From Rhyacophila brunnea (taxonomy: Eukaryota > Arthropoda > Insecta > Trichoptera > Rhyacophilidae), in contig JAGYXB010000269.1 of assembly GCA_022495005.1 (NCBI GenBank), positions 496,001 through 560,000 of the forward strand: a DNA stretch of 64,000 nucleotides, in the 5' to 3' direction. A program made the position numbers and the translations under genes. The notes beneath the pieces were generated by a model, which was not told where the DNA came from, made no database searches, and worked only from the letters and a program-made list of their open reading frames with translations. Shown here piece by piece: positions 1 to 10,718 of the stretch. Every line of letters begins with the position of its first letter. The first letter of the stretch is position 1.

Positions 1-54
1 TCACTGTGAAGTGTGATACGGCTAACTGCATACGTATAAGTTTCCGGACACGCG
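1..54 (+). repeat. Right end of foldback repeat family FB-A, cut by window edge
   Basis: The first 54 bases match the right ends of three larger repeat copies at 11.2-11.6, 34.7-35.1 and 47.05-47.48 kb. The shared order is a GTGAACTGTGATACGG-like stretch, then CTGCATACGTAC-like, then TTTCCGGACACGC. The rest of this copy lies outside the window. It is noncoding and not assigned to a superfamily. Confidence 0.6.
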
Positions 55-330
55 GAGAGATATCAACTTATCGTAGTAGATTTTTGGGTTCCTACCGTGT
101 GTCCTTCCAGTCCACAAAAAATAAAAAAAAATGAGATATGATATAGATCAGATGCGAGAAGGTTTTCTCTACATTATGCTGAAAATATCCAAGCCGCAAA
201 AAAATATTCTTGAAATAAAATTCTTTTTACAATTTGACATTTTACATACATTTTTTAAAGATTGCTATATAAAAAATGGACAAGGTGAATTTTGGAAATA
301 GGCGATTCATACTGGAAATATATAATTACT

Positions 331-362
331 AGCAGTATCACCCGGTGCTGCCCGGGAGTGTA
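331..362. repeat. Short GC hairpin motif (CCCGG...CCGGG)
   Basis: A small self-complementary motif, CACCCGGTGCTGCCCGGG, sits in very AT-rich DNA and is followed by GTAATGG. Motifs of this form are common in insect repeats, so it is probably a relic of a dispersed element. I could not delimit the element. Confidence 0.25.
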
Positions 363-647
363 ATGGTTTAGCATTTGAAAATAAAAATTCTAAATTTAAT
401 ACCTACGTAGAGTGCAAAGGGTTGAATTTAAAAAAGTAAAAAAATATAATATTAGAGATTTTTATTTTTAACAAAATATGTAAGTGTAGTATATTTTTGT
501 ACATTTATTGCATTTAAATATCTGAAATAGTAGTACATATTCAATTTATTATTTTAAGGCTGAAATAAACGCCAATATTTTTTTTAATGTACACATTTTT
601 GCAACATTTTCAATAAAAAATGGGGGGTGCAAGTTGCAGCATTAACT

Positions 648-830
648 TCCGCGTTTCAAAGCCCTGTACACGGCGGCCTTTTCCACAAAAACCGTAAAAC
701 TGTCACAACTGGTGCAACGGGTTAAATCTGACATTCGAAACTCCTACCGCGCACTCCGGCTTATTGGCCTCCGTCTACTGTCCAAATTTTGTCGAAACCC
801 GACTGCGCGTGTGACTTTGTATAAAGAAAA
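648..830. promoter_or_regulatory. GC-rich island 1, candidate conserved noncoding element
   Basis: About 180 bp of balanced base composition with several CpGs stand out from flanks rich in A/T runs. There is no persistent open frame on either strand, no inverted termini, and no second copy in the window. I infer a possible regulatory element from composition only. Confidence 0.3.
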
Positions 831-930
831 ACCGATGGACGGTACATACATACAAACATCCAAATATATTCTTAAAATTATAGTATAGATTGAATTTTTA
901 TAATAGTGTATAAGTAATATTATGTAAAAT

Positions 931-948
931 AGAGAGAGAGAGAGAGAG
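931..948 (+). repeat. (AG)9 microsatellite
   Basis: Nine uninterrupted AG dinucleotides, read directly. Confidence 0.95.
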
Positions 949-1248
949 CATTTGAAGTTGACGAGTAAATGATAATTGATATTGTCTACTTTTTAGACGA
1001 AACACACGTAAAATAAATTCAATTCAAATGTTATATTTGTTATTTTTTTCAATGCATGTATCTAGTCAATTCCTATCACAGTATATTATTATTCATGTAT
1101 GATGTAGTAGGTATCTATTTTACTTATAGATAGATAGTAGATGTATGTACCTCTATCGGAAAATGACTAATCGATTTGTTCTTTGTATGAAAACAAAGGG
1201 CGCCGCCTTTACGAAATCAAATACAGAAGTCACCCGTACATTAATATA

Positions 1249-1415
1249 ATAACGGATGACTGGCGAAAGAGCGGGGGCGAACAGCGGCCGACCGGGAGTG
1301 GACCAATTAATCCCCTGTCGATACAACAGGTAGCCGATCGCAGATAGCCGACACAGATGCTGTATTCAGATTGTATTAATAACCCCGTTGACAAGGTGAC
1401 AAAACGCACGACGCG
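1249..1415. promoter_or_regulatory. GC-rich island 2 with a CCAATTAATCC homeodomain-type core
   Basis: About 165 bp rich in G, C and CpG, containing CCAATTAATCCCC and several GCCGA/GCCGAC repeats, in an AT-rich setting. It has no open frame longer than background and no repeat partner in the window. TAAT cores are typical homeodomain targets. The regulatory role is inference. Confidence 0.35.
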
Positions 1416-1486
1416 AGATAAAATCTTTGCAAGTTACTAAAATCAATCAAGATCAAGTAGAAATTTATTTTTAATATTAAAAAAAG

Positions 1487-1629
1487 GGTACTAGTCAGTT
1501 ATCCTGGATACAGCGTTTGGGTTAGTTTAGGTTAAGTTAAGTTAGGTTAGGTTATCCTAACAAATAATCCAGCATATTGGCTATTTTCAAAATGTGTTGC
1601 TGCTGTATCCAGGATAACCGACTAGTACC
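1487..1629. mobile_element. Short inverted-repeat element, family GGTAC, copy 1
   Basis: A 143-bp element bounded by 28-bp terminal inverted repeats, 1487-1514 and 1602-1629, which differ at one position. Each side carries an A6-7 G flank, compatible with a 7-8-bp target duplication. The core has TTAGGTTAGGTTA-like telomere-like steps followed by CCAGYATATTGGCTATTTTC. The same core occurs in copies at 31365, 40227 and 41846. No transposase is encoded. The superfamily is not settled. Confidence 0.85.
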
Positions 1630-1810
1630 AAAAAAGATATTATGTCATAGTGTAGGTATGTATTAATCCTCGATAATACTTCAACCCTTCACAGTTATGC
1701 TGTACATATTACTCTTAGATTAGAAAATATTATTAATCATTAGCAACAAACGATTTTTTTCTCAATCACATTGAAAATGTAAAATCGCACCCACCGCGGT
1801 GCAAAATCTG

Positions 1811-1968
1811 GTATAGGTAAATCGTTTTACAGAGGCACCATGGGTACGGCAAATGCAGCTTGCAGTTGTAGTGGTATTGTTTGCTAGCATTGAAACAGGC
1901 ATTGTCACAAGCAATTCAATACACACGCGAATTGCTTATGGTGCCACTGTAGAATGATTTACCTATAC
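1811..1968 (+). mobile_element. Short inverted-repeat element, family TAGGTAAATC, copy 1
   Basis: A 158-bp element with imperfect inverted termini of about 31 bp, 1811-1841 and 1938-1968. They run TATAGGTAAATC, then a CRTTYTAC-type block, then AGWGGCACCAT. The whole sequence reappears inverted at 32575-32731. TA flanks both ends in both copies, as expected of TA-targeting (mariner-like) elements. This class assignment is tentative because the duplication is only 2 bp. Confidence 0.8.
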
Positions 1969-2156
1969 TTTCGAATCGTGATAGGTCAGCCACAAGTTGT
2001 GTGACTGGGTTAAATTCACGTCTTGTTTTTTTCGCAGCAAGCACTTTTTGGGTTATTGGAATGGCTGAAAAGCGATCCTCATAAAAATGTTAATAAGTAT
2101 ATAAGTATCAACACAGTCTACAACTCTACACTATGATGGTACATATTATCACAGTT

Positions 2157-2513
2157 GCGAATAGCAGAGGTAGGCTGTGAAAATCGGACAAATATAATGC
2201 ACACTTTGTCAGTAAGATTACAAATTGCAGTGGTTTCTGTTAGTTTTTAAAATTCAATTAAACCCTGCCTAAACTAAATAATAATAGATAAAACATATAA
2301 ATAATATATGTATATTATAGTTTAGTAGATATTATACGTATATTTGATCGCTAGAAGAATATTTTTTATCTATTATGGTTTGGTTAGGTAGGGTTTAATT
2401 GATTTTTAAAAACTAACCAATATAGTCATATAATGAAAATAAGTAAGTATGCTGACAAAGTTTGCATTATTTTTTTTCGATTCTCCACAACCTACCTCTA
2501 TCCTTTGCCACCG
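2157..2513. mobile_element. hAT-like foldback MITE, family CAGTGGCG, diverged copy
   Basis: A long imperfect palindrome. The left arm (GAGGTAGGCTGTG, AATAATGCACACTTTGTCAG, then CCCTGCCTAAAC) is complementary to the right arm (GTTAGGTAGGG, CTGACAAAGT, CAACCTACCTC). It aligns to the better preserved copy at 41178-41666, which has an 8-bp duplication. The terminal bases here have decayed, so the ends are approximate. Confidence 0.7.
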
Positions 2514-2826
2514 AATTTAATAACATAATTCACATTCGATGATTTTCTAAGAATAATCTTATGCATTTTACTGCCATAAATCGATGTAAAGTGAGCAACT
2601 ACGGCACATTTGAATAGTATAAAATTATCCGCCTGTCTCTTAGTTTTGCACAGCAATAACTATCGACACACATCGGATAAATAAGCAAGATTCAGAAGAT
2701 ACCAACTAAAAATTATAAGTAGGTACACGTTTACGTACCTATTTAAAAATTAAAAATTTATTATAGTAGATATAGGTACCTACCTATCTGCTTATTTAGT
2801 ATATTTTGAAAATTCATCTGTTGACT

Positions 2827-3195
2827 GTCTAAGGTGCAGATCTAACCTGCCATTGGTAATGCCAATTGGGAGGGCAATAACTCTATTCAACAAAATCATA
2901 TAATAATATGTCATATAAATCATATTGACATATTCCACCTGCGTGAGGATGAGTTAGGTGAGCATTTTTTTATAAATTCTTAAAATACGGTCTGCTTAGC
3001 TCATTCGGTGTAGGTACTTCCTTTATATCTAATTTATATTTTTTTGTATTTACACTTTTCTACTGTATAATGCTGATATATTTCTTTTTTATATATAAGT
3101 AATACTGTTTTATTAATATTTCTTTCTTCTAAATGTCATGTTGTGGACGTCTTGAATTAATAATTTGCAATGTTCACTATAGGTATGTAAAAATA
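2827..3195 (+). repeat. Dispersed repeat R3, copy 1
   Basis: It shares an ordered set of blocks with 26975-27235: GCCATTGGTAATGCCAA, CCACCTGCGTGAGG, TTAGGTGAGCA, TAAATTCTTAAAATA, then TGTCATGTTGTGGACGTCTTGAAT. The last block also occurs at 15098-15145. Directional decay and the shared 3' block suggest the 3' end of a retroelement, but no coding sequence remains to classify it. Confidence 0.55.
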
Positions 3196-3199
3196 AATA

Positions 3200-4060
3200 A
3201 AATTTGAATTTATATTATTTGATATTATAATCCTTTACCGTTATAGTCTTAACGCTGCAAACGGATAATATATAGGTACATACTTAGGTAGGTAAGTACG
3301 TATAGTATGCCTTAACATTCTTTTTACATAGATTCATTGATAGCAATTCTCTCAACCCATTAGGAGAATTGAATCGAAATCAATGCACTGGATGGCAAAC
3401 ACACAATATCTATACTTATTGAAAGAACAACATGTAACGTTATATGTTATAGTTCTCTATGGGCGTTTAATAATTTGATACTTGACTAACATTAAATGCA
3501 AACAGGCGTCATAATACATATCGTAAATCTAAACTTACAGCTTATCGGACAGATGCCCCACCAATATCTATATATCATCCCATGTCGGGTTGTACGTTAT
3601 AATACTGAATCTATAACGTATATTAAAGCTCGGGTACAATTTAATATGCTCAAGTTGGAGTTATAACTCGTAGCTGTTTGTAATTAAAACTGGGCATTGG
3701 CAATATATATTATATTTGTAGACATTTTCACGTGAGGTGAATACAACAATTTACAACAAATTTTGTGTAAGTATAAATAATTGAGCATTATCGAGTTAAT
3801 TTTCTTTGGATGATAATTTTTTTTTTTTTTTATTTCAAAATTTTACATTAGAATAGTAATTGTTGGTCAAAAGAAATGACATTTATTATATTAGTTAAAT
3901 GTTTGCTGACTTACACATTTATTTATGATATTGATAATAAAAGTGTTTAATACTCGTAGCATATTTAGCCACTATTGAATAATATGGTTAACTAATAAAA
4001 TTGATAACAAATATCAGAAGACTTAGCCAATTTAATGTATTTTCCACTATTTATGCTTTG
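3200..4060. other. AT-rich intergenic or intronic DNA, nothing recognised
   Basis: Low-complexity A/T runs and scattered TAGGTAC motifs. I see no gene, inverted termini or second copy. Confidence 0.6.
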
Positions 4061-4309
4061 GATTGTAGTATAGTATACGTTTCATAACTTTGCATCCCGG
4101 CTTTAGGATGAAAGTGATGTAATATATTCTAAAAATATGTTTTTTAGATATATTATCTATTTATTTATTTATGTATTTATTATTACATATATTAATACAA
4201 TTGTACCTATATCAAATTAATCTAATCGTATGCGAGGTAAACAGGCAAAGAGGCGTATCAATGTAGTAAAAAGTGCAAAGCTATAAAACGTATACTATAC
4301 TATCATAAT
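4061..4309. mobile_element. Inverted-repeat element (MITE-like), single copy
   Basis: About 249 bp bounded by inverted repeats of about 34 bp. The left arm at 4062-4093 contains TAGTATAGTATACGTTT and CTTTGCA; its complement lies at 4274-4309. The interior has no open frame. I could not define a target duplication with confidence. Confidence 0.65.
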
Positions 4310-6510
4310 ATGATTTTTAATCTTTGACGAAAATTAGTGGAATAATCCCTTAAGGAGTTGATGTCATTGAAGTTATTTAATTACCTACATAGATGTCGCT
4401 GTAGGCTCGTACTGTGCCTAATATACTTATTATACAATATATTATTATATTATATACGAAGAAATATCTAAGCAATTCTTCATTATTTATGACCCTTATT
4501 GAAAATTTGTGGTTAATAAAATGTTCGTAATTTAAATATATAAAGAGAAAATAAATGTTATTTTATTATCGTTTATATGGAGTTTACGTCATTGTAAAAA
4601 TATGAAACATGATAAACATAAAGCTTCTTATGACAGGGATCGTAATAATCCGTTGTAAATATGAATGATCTGGGCATACATTTATTAAAATTAATAGGGG
4701 GACTGGAAAGAAATCCGTTATTTTCACACATTATTATTTAAATTTGTGACCTTTCGCGTAGGAGTAATCATCTTCACAAGATTATTTTTGTAATACTACT
4801 TTTTGTGCAATTTTCTGTTGCCTGAAATACACAGAAGATACCTACATCATTCCATACAATAATCTCAACTCAAAAATGGTAGGTACTAAAGTTCAGTTTT
4901 GAGTTTAAATAATATGTATTTACACAATAATCACCTGGCATTAGGTTACAGAGACATTAGGGAGGGAAAAAACAAAAACCGAAGTAGACGTAGTAATTAA
5001 TTAACAAATGTTGTAAATTAGCCCTTATGGCAATTCAGGTAGGCTATGTTTTCAATCACTTTCATTCGTATTTATCACGAAAGAATAACATTTAAATAAA
5101 AAGATTCTGGCACATTAAAATGAATGCGGCTTAGTGCCATTTCATTTTCCACATTGTTCGTCCATTTAATAGGTACATCAATGTATGTTCTCAAAAATTG
5201 ACGACGATATGCTCTAATCAATAATTGATTCAGACCAAGGATCTAATCATTGAAGAATAAGTTATCACATAAACTCGCATCTCAGAAGGATACAGGAACA
5301 TTTCAAAAGGATCGACAAAGTAACCAAGTTTAAATTATTAACCAGAATGGAACCAGAATCTTTATCACTATATGAGTCTATTTTTCAGTATTAGTCCAAA
5401 ATTTACCAATGGGAAAATTCAAGATGTTAAATCACACTCTATACCTACAACTCCAAAATATTCCTTCTTTGGATTATAATTTATTAATGTCTATGGCATA
5501 TGGAATTCACACTACGAGACAAAAGATTTATTAATGTAGACGATTAAATACTTAACAAATACGAAAATTAAATACGAAACAATTAATAACTGTCAATATT
5601 AGGTATTATAAAAGACACTCCGATAGTTCTGAGAGAGAAGAAAAATAGTTGTCAAATATGGTTATTATATTTTAAATTAATAATAATATTCATACACTAA
5701 TTTTTGTAAACTACCCATGGTTTTCTTTCCAGCCATTCGATTATTTAAAAAAAAAATGGCTGCATCATTAGGTACCTACCTACCGTATAATTTTTTTTTT
5801 ATCAGGTATAAGTACAGCAAATAAAATAAAATAAAAATATTTAATTAGCGAGGTTGATATTTTTAATAATTATTTTATAATAGGTAATATTATAACAACT
5901 TCGAAACAAGAAGCCATTTAACTTTTATCACTCTACTATAATAAACCAGTAAGATTTTGTAACCATTCATTACCTACCGACCGATAAAATATTAAAATAA
6001 ATCATGAACAATAATTTCTTAATTAATTATGAAAGCCAGATGAGAAATAAATATTATAATAAGTATGGTAAATATCTAGTAATTTCTTTTTAACCATAAT
6101 CTTCTCAATAATAATAGGTCAAAATAAATAATATATTAACTATTTATTTGTAGGTAGGTATATTTGACATAAGTCGTATTTTATAGGAATACTTGGTAAG
6201 TACCTACGTAGCTAGCATTTTTGCATGGTATTATCGCAGTAAAAATATCAGTCAATACCGCGGAACGAATTTTGATCTATTCGTATATTCAAGACCGGTC
6301 TATCGTTTATTTTCTTGCCAAACAGGTCCACTAGTATGAATATTATAAGTTATTGATATCATCTATGGTTCGTTTGCAGAAATAAATGTGTATGTGTCTA
6401 ATACATCGCTACATAATATACCAAATTATGTATTATGGACGCAATGATGCGCGTAATAAAAATGAACATATTATTTTATTCCAGTATAATATACATAAAA
6501 ATAAATATAT
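4310..6510. other. AT-rich DNA, no gene or repeat identified
   Basis: About 2.2 kb of A/T-rich sequence with poly-A/T runs and TAGGTACCTACCTACC near 5769. No open frame, RNA gene or repeat boundary is supported. Confidence 0.55.
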
Positions 6511-6805
6511 CAGTGGCGAGGGATGAAGGTAGGCTGTTAAGATTCGACATAAATAGTGCACACTAAACTTCGTCAGTCATACTTTCAATGAACTAAGGAT
6601 ATAATTTGCAGATTATGCTGGTTAGTTTTTTCAAATTCATGAAGCCCTGTCTAAACCAAACCATAATCGATAAAAAATATTCTTCTATTCTTCTATAAAA
6701 TATCTAAAATGATGTACGGTTTAATGGCGTAATCTTATAGTTAAATTAATAGTTCAAGCAGGGATTAATTGAATTTAAAAAATGAACAAACATATTAAGT
6801 ATATA
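6511..6805 (+). mobile_element. hAT-like MITE, family CAGTGGCG, right-truncated copy
   Basis: It starts CAGTGGCGAGG, then GGTAGGCTGTTAAGATTCGA and CATAAATAGTG. This matches 41178-41666 through the central ATAATCGATAAAAAATATTC block. The right terminal repeat is missing; the sequence passes directly into a SINE tail fragment at about 6810. The element is non-coding. Confidence 0.75.
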
Positions 6806-6807
6806 AT

Positions 6808-6858
6808 TCTATCTCTGTGGAGGCCCATATGATCTTATTAGGATCGGACATGGTCAAT
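6808..6858 (+). mobile_element. SINE-1 tail fragment
   Basis: The segment from TGTGGAGGCCCATATGATC through TTAGGATCGGACATGGTC matches the 3' tail of the complete SINE at 9257-9514 and the tail at 37060-37105. The tRNA-like head and body are absent. It abuts the broken edge of the preceding MITE and lies 35 bp before an RTE LINE remnant. Confidence 0.65.
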
Positions 6859-6890
6859 AGAAACAATATTATAGTTATATATTATCTAAT

Positions 6891-7203
6891 TTTGAGGAAT
6901 GAGTGGATAAGGAACCAGACAAGGGTTTGCGATGTAATAGAGTTTATTAAAAGCCTTAAACGGAGATGGGCTGGACACATAGCTCCAAAAAGAGACAATC
7001 GTTGGACAAATCTAGTCATCCAGTGGTATCCAAGAAGTACAAAAAGTCCACAAGGTAGACCTAGAGGCCGCTGGATCGATTAAATTATAAAGTTCTGCGG
7101 AAGTACGTGGCAACGCAATGCACAGGACCGAGAGAAGTGGAAACAGCTTGAAGAGGCCTTCATCCAGCAGTGGATAGATTCAAGCTGATAATGATGATGA
7201 TAG
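6891..7203 (+). pseudogene. RTE-clade LINE, 3' end of the reverse transcriptase ORF (dead)
   Basis: The plus-strand frame reads KRRWAGHIAPKRDNRW, then WYPRSTKSPQGRPRGRWID, then an in-frame TAA at 7081-7083. It continues in the same frame with FCGSTWQRNAQDREKW and LEEAFIQQW, ending at TGA around 7187. This RWAGH...GRP..RW.D...AQDR.W...EAF.QQW signature is what I know from the C-terminal end of lepidopteran RTE-type LINE proteins, which mobilise by target-primed reverse transcription. The element ends in GATAATGATGATGATAG, the short-repeat tail expected of RTE. It is 5'-truncated and carries at least one nonsense codon, so it is inactive. The clade call rests on remembered motifs. Confidence 0.75.
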
Positions 7204-7454
7204 TAAGCAAATAGAGAAAGGATACTTGACAACGTATTAACAACATAAAAATTATGAATCGAGGTAATTGACTAACTATGCTACTGTATTACATTTATTG
7301 TTAAACTACCTATGCAAGAATATCACATTATAATTATTTCATAACTGATCCTGATATCAATCGGGTTCTTCCAAAGTATTCATTATAGCAGATTCTCAGT
7401 CAATAAATTGTCTCGGCAGCCTCCAACAGTTAGGTATAAATTAGTCTCTTTCCA

Positions 7455-7685
7455 AAGCCTCTTTTCTCACGCATGGTATCATCACTCGCTAGCCCCGAAG
7501 GCTTTATTAATATTCAAAGCTACCGGTTTCGGGATGAGCTTTTAATAGGTTCTGTTCCACTTCTCAAATCGCATTATATTTTCATTGTCCTTTTACAAAC
7601 AAGGAGGCAGAACTTTTTCAACAGGGTCCGCGGGAGGCTTTCACGGGCATTAAGCTACGTAAACTCAAGATATCAAAAACCCAAC
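7455..7685. promoter_or_regulatory. GC-moderate island, candidate conserved noncoding element
   Basis: This segment has several CpGs and GC runs, such as CTAGCCCCGAAGG and GGTCCGCGGGAGGC, and is flanked by AT-rich DNA. A 72-codon frame crosses it but resembles nothing known and lacks exon hallmarks. A regulatory role is inferred from composition only. Confidence 0.25.
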
Positions 7686-8067
7686 AGGTAAGTAGGTAGA
7701 TACTTACATAAAAAAATGCTCCCGTGTCAGTCCATCAAGAAATTGAATTGCAAATTCACAAAACATTAAACAATTACCGATTATGACCATTTTGAAAGTT
7801 CGTTTGATTAATAAACCTTTTTATTTATCCGCATATTATAATTAATTATGAATATATTAATTGCATGGATTGACCGGGATATTTGAGTAGGATCACTGCG
7901 TTGTTTGAATTAGTAGTATTAGAGAACCGCTCCTCGAAATGCCTTCCTGGCAATGACATTATTAATGGACAACGCACTCAGTACAATAGCTAGCAAGTAA
8001 ATTAGCGCATAGCGACATTCGCACATCTATAGGTAGACATCACGCAATTTCCATTATGCGATATCAT

Positions 8068-8267
8068 GCATCGGGAATTTATAGCAATATCACCTATATT
8101 GTAATGGCGTTAGAACAGTGTTTCTAGTGTCAATGTTAATTTGAGCCAACCCGTTCGAACCGAACCATTCGGCAGACCCGACAAAAAGCATCGGGAATTT
8201 ATAGCAATATCACCTTTATTGTAATGTCGTTAGAGCAGATTATGTCATTCGGCAGACCCGACAAAAA
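8068..8267 (+). repeat. Local tandem duplication, two units
   Basis: Unit 1 (8068-8187) begins GCATCGGGAATTTATAGC and ends CATTCGGCAGACCCGACAAA. Unit 2 (8188-8267) repeats both ends with a few substitutions but lacks about 40 bp of the middle. Both units are noncoding. This is a simple duplication followed by an internal deletion in the second unit. Confidence 0.9.
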
Positions 8268-8269
8268 AA

Positions 8270-9255
8270 GTGAGTGTCATTTTTTTCCAGATGCTTCGTC
8301 CATATTAATGTCATTACTTCCTGGGGACTTTTTTCCATCACCAAATCATTGACCACGGTGACACCATTATCAAAACTATCTATAATATTGTGGCATAATA
8401 TTGGTAGATACTTATATACAAGGAGAAACATAAACTGTAACACGACTCCCAATTAAAGTTTTAATACCTACATACCTATAGGTACATTAAAAATCATTTA
8501 CGATTTTCCACGGTCTTCTTATTTTCAATCTGACTCTGGTCCAGTGGTTCTCAAAATGTTCTCAGACACCAGTCGGTAGGTGTCTTCTTCATATTCAAAT
8601 TAGCTGCCCACTTTTGGTTTCGATTAATTAAGCGAACCATAGCAAAGGCGTTGTTTATTGCTTTAGCCCTACGGCTATCGAATAGTAATTGATTACTACG
8701 GAGCAAAAGCGCAATGAAAAACTTCATTATACAAAAGTCAATTTATATCCTAGGCAACAAACTATTGATTTTCGAGATGCTACTGTTTCGGTTTACCGAA
8801 CAGCATTAATGAGAACTAAAAGCATCATTTTGACATTGTTATAAATCGCTGTAATCTATTTTTATGACGCTTTAATATTTAAATAAAGTCAAGCCTTCTT
8901 CGTAGTTTTTTTAATCCGTTAATTAGAACCCTATATAAAATATATCAGACTTAGATGTGTGTATTATAAAATAGAACTTTTCAATCGATTTGTTTGGTAA
9001 ATGAACTCAATTTGATAACGGTTGAATAATAAAACAAGTAACCTAAGTTTAAATTAAAACAGGCAGGTATCTTGCTATCAGATTTAATCGATTTTAATTA
9101 TTTTTATCTCAGCTTGGATATTAGATACTAATCTAATGGGTTTTTGATACAAGAAGGTATAATATGAGGTATGGACGTGGAATAGATGGACTATCAAACA
9201 TATCTATGAATAAATATGTGAATAAAAATTTAAATATATTAAAAATAATAAATAA
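8270..9255. other. AT-rich DNA; isolated hAT-like terminus near 8534
   Basis: No gene is seen. CCAGTGGTTCTCAAAATG at about 8531-8548 resembles a hAT terminal repeat, but I found no matching opposite end, so no element is called. Confidence 0.4.
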
Positions 9256-9256
9256 C

Positions 9257-9514
9257 ACCCACGGTGGCCGCGCGGATTAAGCGTTGGACTACCACGCCGT
9301 GGGTCTCAGGTTCGAATCCTGGGTCTGGCAAGTACACACATTGTTTTTCAATTTGTGTGTGAGTCAGAGTATGAACCTAATAGGTTAAGCAAGTGGCTTC
9401 TCCATTTCTCCATTTCTCGTAAAAACAAAATCTGTTAATACAAACCTCTACTTTGTGGAGGCCTATATGATCCTATTAGGATCGGACATGGTCGAAAAAA
9501 AATAAAAAAAATAA
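9257..9514 (+). mobile_element. SINE-1, complete tRNA-derived SINE
   Basis: The head at 9261-9330 is tRNA-like. It has an A-box-like TGGCCGCGCGG and a B box GGTTCGAATCC, then GGGTCTGGCA. The body includes GCAAGTGGCTTCTCC and ATTTCTCGTAAAAAC. The tail runs TGTGGAGGCCTATATGATCC, TATTAGGATCGGACATGGTC, then an A-rich end. The tail contains the palindrome GATCCTATTAGGATC. RNA polymerase III transcription and LINE-mediated insertion are known for the class and inferred here. Related pieces lie at 6808 and, split in two, at 35831 and 37060. The head is not a functional tRNA gene. Confidence 0.85.
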
Positions 9515-9954
9515 TAATCTTGTATTTTAAGTAGGTAAATAACAGATAGATAGATGGGCAAAGTATCTATGTATCCGATTAATTGAAGTATCAGTGTTAG
9601 ACTGTACCGAAATCTAAAACTACATAAATAAAAGTATGAATTCTTGGGATACATCCGCTAAAGATTGGTCAATAATTTGTATAAGTACATTATGCCATTT
9701 GGAAAAGTCACGTACAGTCGGCATATTTTACGTGTAGGTTAATTGTTAAAGCGACTAACTAATAATAAGTGTGGTTATTAAAATTACGAAGAAAAAAGAA
9801 TTTGCTACAAATGACGTAAGTTGAAGTAAGATCGAATACAAGTAGTTGTAACCAAATCAAATATTATAAAATAAATAAAATGTAATCTGAAAGCTCAACT
9901 ATTTTCCATCAACTTTTAATCCGCTTTCGAATCAATGTGTTAGATTCAACGATT

Positions 9955-10130
9955 CAACCCCTGGAGACAATGTAACCCCCGTGACAGCTGGCATTTGGTG
10001 GGCACGCCCCTCGCTCTGATTGGCGGACAACCCCCTTGCTGCAGTATCGATTGTCATCCCCTGCCACCACCCGCGGGAAAAATCATCCCTTAACTTCTCG
10101 GCTAAGACAATGGGAAATGTATTGCTGGCT
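9955..10130. promoter_or_regulatory. GC-rich island 3, candidate conserved noncoding element
   Basis: About 175 bp of high GC content including GTGACAGCTGGCATTTGG, TGGGCACGCCCC and CCACCACCCGCGGG, in AT-rich flanks. It contains an E-box-type CAGCTG. The 71-codon frame across it is not recognisable. Enhancer function is inference. Confidence 0.35.
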
Positions 10131-10463
10131 TGCCGAGGCTTATCTTTGTTATATGATCAGGGTTTCTAATCAACTGACAAACGTTTTTAAGTACCTACTC
10201 TCACCGTCACACCTTTCTTTCTTTATACCGTTAACAAATAAATATTATTAATTACCTAATGTGGGACGGGGTTGTGGATAGTTTTGATTACTTTTATTAC
10301 CGTGCAGAAGCAGGTGTTTTATTTCGTTATGGAATGAATCAATCTTTCATGGCTGGGTAGTAAGTACCTGTACGATTTATCTTTTATACTTAGTTTATTT
10401 CATTACCTATACAATATTTAGGTACCCTATTCTAGTGGTACGTTTTTTAAGTGTAGATAATTT

Positions 10464-10718
10464 CGTCACTGTTCTGGCAGAAGACACTAATTCGAAAAAA
10501 TGACATATTGAGTTAGTTATACCAAAATGTTCCTTATTTAGAACTTTACCGTCTGGAAACCTTCTTAATAGATAAACAGTCTTCATTTTAAAGTCATCTT
10601 TTTTACGATTACTTAATAAACTCACATGATAAACCATTTCAAACATTTTAAAAGCTTCAAAGTCAAATTACTCAAAACTAGTATTCTCCAGTTAGTGTGT
10701 TCTGCCAGAACAGAGACG
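10464..10718. mobile_element. Inverted-repeat element (MITE-like), single copy
   Basis: About 255 bp flanked by imperfect 27-bp inverted repeats. The left is 10464-10490, containing CTGTTCTGGCAGAA; the right is complementary and ends at 10718 with TTCTGCCAGAACAGAGACG. No transposase, and no clear target duplication. Confidence 0.65.

Noticed and set aside
1530..1556. Interstitial telomere repeat (TTAGG)n
   Set aside because: The TTAGG-like steps are part of the core of a four-copy inverted-repeat family, so they are inherited with the element rather than telomeric.
8531..8548. hAT element starting CCAGTGGTTCTCAAAATG
   Set aside because: No matching inverted end or 8-bp duplication found downstream or upstream.
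9261..9330. Functional tRNA gene
   Set aside because: It has A- and B-box-like sequences but is continuous with a SINE body and tail repeated elsewhere, so it is a SINE head.
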